Assembly (NCBI GenBank): GCA_022710245.1
Contig: JAKLHH010000341.1
Span: 1-7,557, forward strand
Direction of reading: 5' to 3'
DNA: 7,557 nucleotides
From: Myxococcota bacterium
GTDB lineage: Bacteria > Myxococcota > Polyangia > GCA-2747355 > JAKLHH01
Part shown: piece after piece, positions 1 through 4,300 of the stretch
How positions within the stretch are numbered: position 1 is the stretch's first letter
Layout of the letters: every line of letters starts with the position of its first letter
Position numbers and translations under genes: made by a program
Notes under the pieces: model-generated
What the model was told of the DNA's origin: nothing
Seen by the model: the letters and a program-made list of their open reading frames with translations, nothing else
Databases searched by the model: none

Positions 1-878
1 TAGCCGCAGAGGTAGAGGCCATGCTGGTCGCGGGTGAGGAGGACCAGATCGGCGAGCTCCAGCGCCTCGCGGCCGGCGAGGAGCGGGTCGCTCTGGCCGG
101 TCAGCGCCGCGACCTCGCTGAGGTTGCCGGCGACCACGCTGAGGCAGCCGCGGAGGAGCTCGCGGAAGAACTCGCGCTTCTCGCGCACCAGCGACTCCGT
201 CCCCAGCGAGAGCACCACCGGGACGCCGGCTCCGCGCGCGAGCTCGATGGCGCGCATGGTGGCGCCGAAGATCGGCGCCTGCTCGTCGCGCAGCAGGTAG
301 GTGGTTAGGATCAGCGCCGCCGCGCTGGTGATCAGGCGCTCGGGGATCGCCGCCGCCGGGAGCTCGTCCATGATCCCGCGGCTGATGCCGAAGCTCCGCT
401 CGCCGTCGGGCGTGACGAAGCAGATCGCGCGTCCCATCGGCCCGGTCGCCGGGTGCAGGTGAGAGAGGTTGACGCGCGAGCTGGTGTTCCGCACGTAGTG
501 GAACGCGTAGTCGCCGACGGTGATCTGGCTGGTGATCGCGCCGAGCAGGAAGGAGTGGTCGTCGGCGAGCACCGAGTAGTTGTGCAGCGTGTTGCCGATC
601 GTCCCGCCGGCGAACTCGCCGACGATGCGGCCCTCGGCCTTCAGCTCGGAGTAGACCCGGTCGACCACGGCGTCGTCGAGGAGCATCGACTGGCCCTTGA
701 CCAGCTCCAGCCGGCCGAGGAGGGTCTCCTCCACGGAGGCCTCGATGTCGACCAGCAGGTGGTCGATCCCCACCATGTAGATCTGGTCGTCGCCGCCCCC
801 GCGCTCCTGGAAGGAGACGCGCCCGCGCTCGGAGACCGGGAAGTAGTGCTTGCTCTTGCGACGGCCGGGGAACTTCAT
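1..878 (-). CDS. gsk: Inosine-guanosine kinase, N-terminal 292 residues (cut by window edge)
   Basis: PfkB/ribokinase-family enzyme that phosphorylates guanosine and inosine to GMP and IMP with ATP in cytoplasmic purine salvage. From the ATG at 878 the frame stays open to base 1 (292 codons). The start MKFPGRRKSKHYFPV nearly matches my recollection of E. coli Gsk (MKFPGKRKSKHYFPV), which fixes this start. Further Gsk-like blocks are VGIDHLLVDIEA (36-47), EFAGGTIGNTLHNYSVLADD (88-107), RNTSSRVNL (130-138), LTTYLLR (191-197) and NLSEVAALTGQSDPLLA (252-268). The E. coli enzyme is about 434 aa, so roughly 140 residues, including the GAGD catalytic-base motif, lie beyond the left edge and cannot be checked. 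An AAGGAG at 891-896 is 12 nt from the ATG, rather far, and a -10-like hexamer lies 6 nt upstream (see promoter). It is transcribed divergently from the YkgJ-like gene. Family assignment is very secure; preference for guanosine over inosine cannot be read from the sequence. Confidence 0.95.
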   Translation of the reverse strand, partial: MKFPGRRKSKHYFPVSERGRVSFQERGGGDDQIYMVGIDHLLVDIEASVEETLLGRLELVKGQSMLLDDAVVDRVYSELKAEGRIVGEFAGGTIGNTLHNYSVLADDHSFLLGAITSQITVGDYAFHYVRNTSSRVNLSHLHPATGPMGRAICFVTPDGERSFGISRGIMDELPAAAIPERLITSAAALILTTYLLRDEQAPIFGATMRAIELARGAGVPVVLSLGTESLVREKREFFRELLRGCLSVVAGNLSEVAALTGQSDPLLAGREALELADLVLLTRDQHGLYLCG

Positions 879-884
879 TGACGG

Positions 885-914
885 TACATACTCCTTCGCC
901 GGCACCCGGGGCAA
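885..914 (-). promoter_or_regulatory. Possible gsk promoter, near-leaderless
   Basis: Read on the minus strand, TTGCCC (914-909) is followed after 18 bp by TATGTA (890-885), then 6 nt to the gsk ATG. The -35 matches TTGACA at 4 of 6 positions; the -10 is weak (3 of 6). If used, transcription would begin at or next to the start codon and the AAGGAG at 891-896 would lie outside the mRNA. The alternative is a promoter further upstream, overlapping the YkgJ-like gene's promoter region, with AAGGAG acting as a distant Shine-Dalgarno. Confidence 0.3.
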
Positions 915-976
915 GCTCGGCGCGAAGCGCCATCGGGTCGCCGGCGCTCGAGGGTGTGGCAGGGCGCGTGCGACCC

Positions 977-985
977 TGCTAGGCT
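977..985 (+). promoter_or_regulatory. Extended -10 promoter of the YkgJ-like gene, leaderless architecture
   Basis: TGCTAGGCT fits the extended -10 pattern TGnTAnnnT and ends 9 nt before the ATG at 995. Transcription would start within about 3 nt of the start codon. There is no purine-rich Shine-Dalgarno between it and the ATG (the stretch is GCCGCCCCG), which supports a leaderless message. No good -35 is visible 16-18 bp upstream. Confidence 0.45.
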
Positions 986-994
986 GCCGCCCCG

Positions 995-1408
995 ATGGCG
1001 CGAGCACGCTTCTACGAGTCCGGGCTCCGCTTCCACTGCCGCGGGACCGGCGGCTGCTGCCACGGGGGCGGTGGCTACGGCTACGTCTACCTCTCGCTCG
1101 AGGATCGGCAGCGGCTCGCGCGTCACCTCGGCCTGGCGGCTCCGGTCTTCACCCGGCGCTACTGCGTCCACGACGGAGACGACGTCCACCTGGCGCACCC
1201 CGAGCGCGACTGCCAGTTCCTCGACGGTGTGCGCTGCCGGGTCTATGCCGCCCGGCCGCTGCAGTGCCGGACCTGGCCGTTCTGGCCGGAGAACCTGAGC
1301 AGCCCCGAGGCCTGGAAGGAGGCGGCGGCGCGCTGCCCCGGCATCGGCCAGGGCCGGCTCTACGACGCCGAGGAGATCGCGGCGATCCTCGAGCAGCAGA
1401 AGGAGTGA
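995..1408 (+). CDS. YkgJ-family Cys-cluster (CxxCxxCC-type) protein, putative Zn/Fe chelation
   Basis: 137-aa cytoplasmic protein of the YkgJ/UPF0153 type (Pfam CxxCxxCC, PF03692), predicted to bind zinc or an iron-sulfur cluster; biochemical function is unknown for the family. The N-terminal cluster FHCRGTGGCC gives Cys15, Cys21 and Cys22. The position of the usual second cysteine is Thr18, so this is a variant of the canonical CxxCGxCC. The middle has GYVYLSLEDRQRLARHLGL (29-47), typical of the family. The C-terminal half has Cys57, Cys73, the block CRVYAARPLQCRTWPFWPE (Cys81, Cys91) and Cys114. The ATG at 995 is the first start in frame, lies just after the extended -10, and leaves the family N-terminus intact. 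No signal peptide or membrane segment is visible. Its stop is 11 bp before the DUF2505 gene, so the two are probably co-transcribed. Confidence 0.88.
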   Translation: MARARFYESGLRFHCRGTGGCCHGGGGYGYVYLSLEDRQRLARHLGLAAPVFTRRYCVHDGDDVHLAHPERDCQFLDGVRCRVYAARPLQCRTWPFWPENLSSPEAWKEAAARCPGIGQGRLYDAEEIAAILEQQKE

Positions 1409-1419
1409 GGTGAGCACCG

Positions 1420-1902
1420 ATGGAGATCAAGGCCCAGCACCACTACCTGAAGGACGTGGAGACCGTCTTCCGCTTCTTCTCCGACCCGGCGGCGATCAAG
1501 GCCAAGTACGAGGGCGTCGGCGCGCGGAACATCGAGGTCCTGCAGACGGCCGAGCAGGGTGAGCTCTTCCTGGTCAAGACCCGGCGCGAGGTCCCGGCCG
1601 AGGTGCCAGCGATGCTGAAGAAGTTCTTCGGCGCCTGGAACAAGGTCACCGCCACCGAGCGCTGGCGCCGCGAGGGCGGCGGCCGCGCGTGCGAGTACGA
1701 CATCGAGGTGAGCGGACCGGTGCAGATCCGCGGGCGCCTGCACCTCAAGCCCGAGGCCACCGGGTGCGTGAACGAGATCGCGGTCGAGGTGACCTGCGGG
1801 ATCCCGCTCGTGGGCAAGAAGATCGTCGAGCTCGCGGCGGAGAGCACGCGGCAGGGGATCCAGGGGGAGTACGAGTACATCCGGAGCCACCTCGCGCCCT
1901 AG
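1420..1902 (+). CDS. DUF2505 family protein (START/SRPBCC-like fold)
   Basis: 160-aa protein resembling the DUF2505 family (PF10698), which is related to START/SRPBCC lipid- or ligand-binding folds; no activity is established. Visible features are an opening strand and helix MEIKAQHHYLKDVETVFRFF (1-20), the DPAAIKAKYEGVGARNI segment (22-38), alternating beta-strand segments around 38-56 and 89-127 (DIEVSGPVQIRGRLHLKPEA), and a long amphipathic C-terminal helix (GKKIVELAAESTRQGIQGEYEYIRSHL, 132-158). That order fits a helix-grip fold. There is no signal peptide or transmembrane helix. GGTGAG at 1409-1414 lies 5 nt before the ATG and gives a good Shine-Dalgarno. It is second in an operon with the YkgJ-like gene, and no intrinsic terminator follows before the repeat array. 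The family call is from the overall pattern and not from a profile search. Confidence 0.82.
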   Translation: MEIKAQHHYLKDVETVFRFFSDPAAIKAKYEGVGARNIEVLQTAEQGELFLVKTRREVPAEVPAMLKKFFGAWNKVTATERWRREGGGRACEYDIEVSGPVQIRGRLHLKPEATGCVNEIAVEVTCGIPLVGKKIVELAAESTRQGIQGEYEYIRSHLAP

Positions 1903-1919
1903 TCTGCGCCTCTCACACT

Positions 1920-1950
1920 CCTGCACGCCCTCGTCGAAGTTCAGCGGCGC
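1920..1950. repeat. 31-bp direct repeat, copy 1, left border of the 17-bp array
   Basis: These 31 bases, beginning CCTGCACGCCCTCGTC and ending in CAGCGGCGC, recur without mismatch at 2131-2161. A degenerate third copy of the core lies at 2215-2234. Copy 1 starts 17 bp after the DUF2505 stop codon and precedes the first 17-bp repeat unit. Confidence 0.9.
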
Positions 1951-1964
1951 CGTCGCGCTGCTGC

Positions 1965-2215
1965 GCTGATCGCGCCCCTGCGCTGATCGCGCTCCCGCGC
2001 TGATCGCGCCCCTGCGCTGATCGCGCCCCTGCGCTGATCGCGCTCCTGCGCTGATCGCGCTCCTGCGCTGATCGCGCTCCTGCGCTGATCGCGCTCCTGC
2101 GCTGATCGCGCTGCTGCGCTGATCGCGCTCCCTGCACGCCCTCGTCGAAGTTCAGCGGCGCTGATCGCGCCCTGCGCTGATCGCGCCCTGCGCTCCCGCG
2201 CTGATCGCGCCTTGC
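1965..2215. repeat. 17-bp tandem repeat array (13 units)
   Basis: Ten consecutive units with exact 17-bp spacing start at 1965, 1982, 1999, 2016, 2033, 2050, 2067, 2084, 2101 and 2118. The consensus is GCTGATCGCGCTCCTGC. Units 5-8 are identical to it; units 1, 3 and 4 share a CCCC variant; units 2 and 9 each have a private change; unit 10 has an altered 3' end. After the second 31-bp repeat come three shorter 16-bp units (2160, 2176, 2200) and an 8-bp fragment (2192-2199). Each unit reads as GCGC-TGATC-GCGC-TCCT, so self-complementary GCGC blocks alternate with 5-nt and 4-nt spacers. There are 13 GATC sites. The period is not a multiple of three, and every frame yields a low-complexity 17-residue repeat, which argues against coding. 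Confidence 0.95.
2131..2161. repeat. 31-bp direct repeat, copy 2, inside the array
   Basis: Exact duplicate of 1920-1950. It separates the ten regular 17-bp units from the three shorter 16-bp units. Its last bases run straight into a repeat unit (2160 on), suggesting that the flank plus array was duplicated together. Confidence 0.9.
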
Positions 2216-2234
2216 CCTCGTCGAATCTTCAGCG
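2215..2234. repeat. Degenerate third copy of the border repeat core
   Basis: CCCTCGTCGAA-TC-TTCAGCG repeats the core of the 31-bp element with a small change in the middle, and closes the right side of the array. So the array has border sequences at its left end, inside it and at its right end. Confidence 0.65.
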
Positions 2235-2557
2235 ACGGCCTTGACCGCCTTGACCCAGAGCTGTAGACGCCGGAGGTCCGGCACAACCCCGCCAGCGAGG
2301 GCCACTCGATCCGAGGGCCCTCGGCCAGCGCCAGGAGCGCATGCTCCGCCCGGGCGCCCAACGCTGGGCGAATCGGCCCCCGAGGCGACTCGCCGCCCGG
2401 CGTTCTCCCCTCTATGGTCCGAGGACGAGTGGCCCTCGCGCGAGCGGAGCCCATTGACGAGCGCAGAGCTGGACGAGCGCAGAGCTCGACGCTGGAGGGT
2501 CGACGAGGTGGGACCGGGAGGGGAGCTACGAGGGGAGGGCGACGGCCAGCGCGCGCG
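2235..2557. other. Intergenic region without a supported gene; several inverted repeats
   Basis: About 320 bp between the repeat array and the citrate synthase stop codon. It holds short inverted repeats: GCCGGA-GG-TCCGGC (2269-2282), a perfect 14-bp palindrome CCGAGGGCCCTCGG (2311-2324), and the stem-loop CGCCCA-ACGC-TGGGCG (2355-2370). Two 15-bp direct copies of GACGAGCGCAGAGCT lie at 2456-2470 and 2472-2486. None is followed by a T tract on either strand, so none looks like an intrinsic terminator. The open frames here are arginine- and proline-rich, lack Shine-Dalgarno sites and resemble no family I recognise. Confidence 0.6.
2295..2439. repeat. Perfect 14-bp inverted repeat with 117-bp interior
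   Basis: GCGAGGGCCACTCG (2295-2308) is the exact reverse complement of CGAGTGGCCCTCGC (2426-2439). The interior contains the 14-bp palindrome and one stem-loop described in the surrounding region. It could form a long hairpin or be the remnant of a small non-coding element. No target-site duplication was found around it. Confidence 0.6.
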
Positions 2558-3865
2558 CTACTTCGCGCTCTCGGCGATCCACTTCATGCTGACCGACTTG
2601 GGCCGCGTGATCGGCGTGCCGACGGCGCGGTTCCAGACGATCTGGGAGAGGATGCCCATGGCGCGGGAGACGCTGAAGAGGACCGTGTAGTAGTCCATCT
2701 CGACCAGGCCGTAGTGGTAGAGCAGCGCGCCGGAGCCGGCGTCGACGTTCGGCCAGAAGTTCGCGATGGGGCCCTTGCCCTGCTTCACGCGCTCGGCCGA
2801 GTACTCCTCGAGGACCTTCGGCACCACGTCGAAGACGCGCGCCACGGTCTGGAAGACCGGGTCCTTCGGCATGTGCTCCTTGCCGAACTTGTGGAAGCCG
2901 GTGAAGCGCGGGTCGGTCACGCGCAGCACGGCGTGGCCGTAGCCCGGGACCACCTGGCCGGCGCGCAGGGTCTCGAAGGCGTAGTCGCGGATCTGCTGCT
3001 CGGTGGGGACGCCGCCGAACTTCTCGATGGTCTCCTTGATCCAGATCAGGCACTCCTGGTTCGCCAGGCCGTGGAGCGGGCCGGCGAGGCCGTTGAGGCC
3101 GGCGGAGAGCGCGTAGTACGGATCGGAGAGCGCCGAGCTGACGACGTGGGCGGTGTTCGCGCTGACGTTGCCGCCCTCGTGGTCCGAGTGGAAGTGCAGG
3201 TAGAGCCGCATCAGCTTGGCGAAGTCGCCGGTCGGATCGGCGAGGCCGAGCATGTTGGCGTAGTTCGCGCCCCAGTCGAGGCCCGGCGTGTAGTTGATGT
3301 AGCCGCCCTTGCCGTAGCGGAGGCGGTAGACCGCGGCGGCGAGCACCGGCAGCTTGGCCAGGATGCTGAGCGAGTCGTCGAGGGTGGGCAGCCAGTAGTC
3401 TTCCTTGGTCATGCCCTGCTCGTACATCTTGCGGAAGCTGCTCTCACCTTCCATGGCGAGGAGGCCGGTGTTGAGCAGGCACATCGGGTGCGCGTCGCCC
3501 GGCATCGCCTCGAGGACCTCGTAGACGTACTCGGGGAGCTGGGAGCGGCGATCCATCTCCTGCTGGAACGCCTTCACCATCTCGCTGTCGAGCTTGGGGA
3601 TGTCGCCGGTCAGCAGCAGGCAGAAGGTCTGCTCGGGCCACAGATCCATGATCTCAAGCAGGTGATGTCCGCGGATGAAGAGCCCCTTGTCGGGCTCGAC
3701 GACCGAGGTGTCGCAGATCATCCCCTTGATGCCGCGCATGCCGCCGAAGGCCATGGCCACCGTCGCCGGGGTGAGGACGACGTTGCCCTTCTCCTTCATC
3801 AGCTTGTTGCGCTCCTCGCGCCACTGCGGAACGAGCTCCTTCAGTCTCTGCTGCAGAGTAGCCAT
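2558..3865 (-). CDS. gltA: Citrate synthase, eukaryote-like type I
   Basis: 435-aa citrate (Si)-synthase, condensing oxaloacetate and acetyl-CoA to citrate at the entry of the TCA cycle. The sequence resembles the mitochondrial enzyme (pig heart, about 437 aa mature) far more than the hexameric E. coli GltA. Diagnostic blocks are HSDHEGGNVSANTAH (226-240), SALSDPYYALSAGLNGLAGP (244-263), PLHGLANQE (263-271), VVPGYGHAVLRVTDPR (305-320) and NVDAGSGALLYHYGLVEMDY (373-392). The three catalytic residues are present: His265, His311 and Asp375 (pig His274, His320, Asp375). Eukaryote-like citrate synthases are documented in Geobacteraceae. The ATG at 3865 is chosen because AAGGAG (3878-3873) lies 7 nt upstream and the length then fits the family. 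The frame stays open to 4198, but that extension crosses the promoter, the terminator and most of the tRNA, so it is not coding. A promoter at 3979-3951 and structured leader precede it. No clear terminator follows the stop. Confidence 0.97.
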   Translation of the reverse strand: MATLQQRLKELVPQWREERNKLMKEKGNVVLTPATVAMAFGGMRGIKGMICDTSVVEPDKGLFIRGHHLLEIMDLWPEQTFCLLLTGDIPKLDSEMVKAFQQEMDRRSQLPEYVYEVLEAMPGDAHPMCLLNTGLLAMEGESSFRKMYEQGMTKEDYWLPTLDDSLSILAKLPVLAAAVYRLRYGKGGYINYTPGLDWGANYANMLGLADPTGDFAKLMRLYLHFHSDHEGGNVSANTAHVVSSALSDPYYALSAGLNGLAGPLHGLANQECLIWIKETIEKFGGVPTEQQIRDYAFETLRAGQVVPGYGHAVLRVTDPRFTGFHKFGKEHMPKDPVFQTVARVFDVVPKVLEEYSAERVKQGKGPIANFWPNVDAGSGALLYHYGLVEMDYYTVLFSVSRAMGILSQIVWNRAVGTPITRPKSVSMKWIAESAK

Positions 3866-3872
3866 TCTCGAT

Positions 3873-3897
3873 CTCCTTATCCTGCCGTGGGCAGGAT
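3873..3897 (-). promoter_or_regulatory. Leader hairpin abutting the citrate synthase Shine-Dalgarno
   Basis: In the mRNA, AUCCUGCC (3897-3890) pairs with GGCAGGAU (3886-3879 plus loop offset) as an 8-bp stem with a 3-nt loop CAC (3889-3887). The next base is the first of AAGGAG (3878-3873). A second pair further upstream, GGCAGC (3938-3933) with GCTGCC (3916-3911), shares the GGCAG/CTGCC core, so alternative pairings between the four segments are possible. This may tune ribosome access; it resembles no riboswitch that I can name. Confidence 0.45.
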
Positions 3898-3950
3898 GGA
3901 CTGGGTTTCGGGCAGCGCTGAGACCGCCCGGTGCTGCCTTGGACCAGGGA

Positions 3951-3979
3951 ATCAGACGCCTGGCGTCCGGCGCTGTCAA
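3951..3979 (-). promoter_or_regulatory. Sigma-70 type promoter of citrate synthase
   Basis: On the minus strand a perfect -35 TTGACA (3979-3974) is followed after 17 bp by TCTGAT (3956-3951, 4 of 6 matches to TATAAT). Predicted transcription start is near 3944, giving a leader of about 79 nt that contains the hairpins and the Shine-Dalgarno. Two palindromes overlap or adjoin it. Confidence 0.65.
3955..3967. promoter_or_regulatory. Palindrome GACGCC-T-GGCGTC overlapping the -10/spacer, candidate operator
   Basis: A perfect 6-bp dyad with one central base lies across the spacer and the first two bases of the -10 hexamer of the citrate synthase promoter. A bound dimeric regulator there would block RNA polymerase. 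This is a positional inference; I recognise no regulator's consensus. Confidence 0.35.
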
Positions 3980-3983
3980 GGAG

Positions 3984-3995
3984 TCAAAATTTTGA
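3984..3995. promoter_or_regulatory. AT-rich 12-bp palindrome TCAAAATTTTGA upstream of the -35
   Basis: A perfect 12-bp palindrome sits 4 bp upstream of the -35 box of the citrate synthase promoter, roughly -40 to -51 from the predicted start. Eight consecutive A/T bases stand out in this very GC-rich sequence. It could be an UP element for the alpha C-terminal domain of polymerase or a binding site for an activator. Confidence 0.4.
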
Positions 3996-4097
3996 TTGGA
4001 ATCGGACGGTTGCGTCAGGATGACGGGGGGGGGTCGGAGCGGCGCCCCACCCGTCGGACGGTGGCGGGCAGCTGCCGCGACCAACCATCGGCAGCCG
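3996..4097. other. Short intergenic stretch with a nine-G run
   Basis: Between the citrate synthase promoter and the tRNA terminator. It contains nine consecutive G (4025-4033), a 10-bp palindrome GGCAGCTGCC (4066-4075), and two near-identical 13-mers, TCGGACGGT(T/G)GCG, around 4002 and 4053. No gene is supported. The G run is a likely slippage or sequencing-error site. Confidence 0.5.
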
Positions 4098-4132
4098 GAA
4101 AAGAAAAAGGCCACGTCTCGCGACGTGGCCTT
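4098..4132 (-). terminator. Intrinsic terminator of the tRNA-Ala transcript
   Basis: On the minus strand, AAGGCCACGTC-GCGA-GACGTGGCCTT forms an 11-bp stem (9 bp GC-rich plus two A-T pairs) with a 4-nt loop, followed by a T-rich tail TTTTTCTTTTC (4108-4098). It begins 8 bp after the discriminator base of the tRNA. It is the clearest intrinsic terminator in the window, and its stem and tail also separate the tRNA unit from citrate synthase. Confidence 0.92.
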
Positions 4133-4140
4133 CTTCACGG

Positions 4141-4213
4141 TGGAGCTGACCCGGATCGAACGGGCGACCTCCTGAATGCCATTCAGGCGCTCTCCCAATT
4201 GAGCTACAGCCCC
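4141..4213 (-). tRNA. tRNA-Ala, anticodon GGC
   Basis: Complete 73-nt cloverleaf read on the minus strand. The acceptor stem GGGGCTG/CAGCTCC contains the G3:U70 wobble pair that is the identity element for alanyl-tRNA synthetase. The D arm is GCTC-AATTGGGA-GAGC, the anticodon arm CCTGA-ATGGCAT-TCAGG with anticodon GGC (reads GCC), the variable loop AGGTC, and the T arm GCCCG-TTCGATC-CGGGT. The discriminator is A73. The genome continues CCG, so the full CCA tail is not encoded and must be completed by CCA-adding enzyme. GCC should be a heavily used alanine codon at this GC content. It has its own promoter and terminator. Confidence 0.98.
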
Positions 4214-4224
4214 AACCGGGAAAA

Positions 4225-4253
4225 CGCATAACAGGTCGGCCCGGGGCTGTCAA
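4225..4253 (-). promoter_or_regulatory. Promoter of tRNA-Ala
   Basis: On the minus strand, TTGACA (4253-4248, perfect) is followed after exactly 17 bp by TATGCG (4230-4225), preceded by an extended -10 style TGT. The predicted start is near 4218, about 5 nt before the mature tRNA 5' end. Confidence 0.78.
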
Positions 4254-4255
4254 CC

Positions 4256-4289
4256 GGGATCGTGGGATCGTGTGGAGCGCGTGGAGCGC
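4256..4289. repeat. Two short back-to-back tandem duplications
   Basis: GGGATCGT occurs twice in a row (4256-4263, 4264-4271), followed, overlapping by nothing but one base, by GTGGAGCGC twice in a row (4272-4280, 4281-4289). They lie between the stop of the zinc-ribbon/LRV gene and the -35 box of the tRNA promoter. Confidence 0.75.
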
Positions 4290-4300
4290 GGGCAGCGGGG

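Noticed and set aside
957..972. Sigma-54 type promoter (TGGCAG-N5-GTGC) before the YkgJ-like gene
   Set aside because: GG-N10-GC spacing is present, but the -12 element is weak and such matches are common at this GC content. The extended -10 next to the ATG is the simpler reading.
1965..2215. CRISPR array
   Set aside because: The units are contiguous 17-mers without unique spacers, and no cas genes are present.
2355..2370. Stem-loop CGCCCA-ACGC-TGGGCG as terminator for either convergent unit
   Set aside because: No T-rich tail on either strand. It lies about 450 bp beyond the DUF2505 stop codon and about 190 bp beyond the citrate synthase stop codon.
1913..2454. Minus-strand open frames through the 17-bp array with a 17-residue repeat
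   Set aside because: A 17-bp period cycles through all frames, so any open frame yields a 17-residue repeat. There is no Shine-Dalgarno and no non-repeat domain. Non-coding DNA explains it better.
3866..4198. N-terminal extension of citrate synthase to an ATG at 4198
   Set aside because: The extension covers the promoter, leader hairpins, terminator and part of the tRNA. The start at 3865 has a well-placed AAGGAG and gives the family length.
4141..4213. tRNA-Ala as an integration site for a mobile element
   Set aside because: No integrase, no duplicated tRNA 3' end and no composition change is visible on either side within the window.
2414..4231. A 605-codon plus-strand open frame antisense to citrate synthase
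   Set aside because: It is the mirror of the GC-rich codon pattern of citrate synthase, which has unmistakable homology and a Shine-Dalgarno. The antisense product is a low-complexity His/Arg/Leu/Val/Glu-rich chain and reads through the terminator and tRNA.
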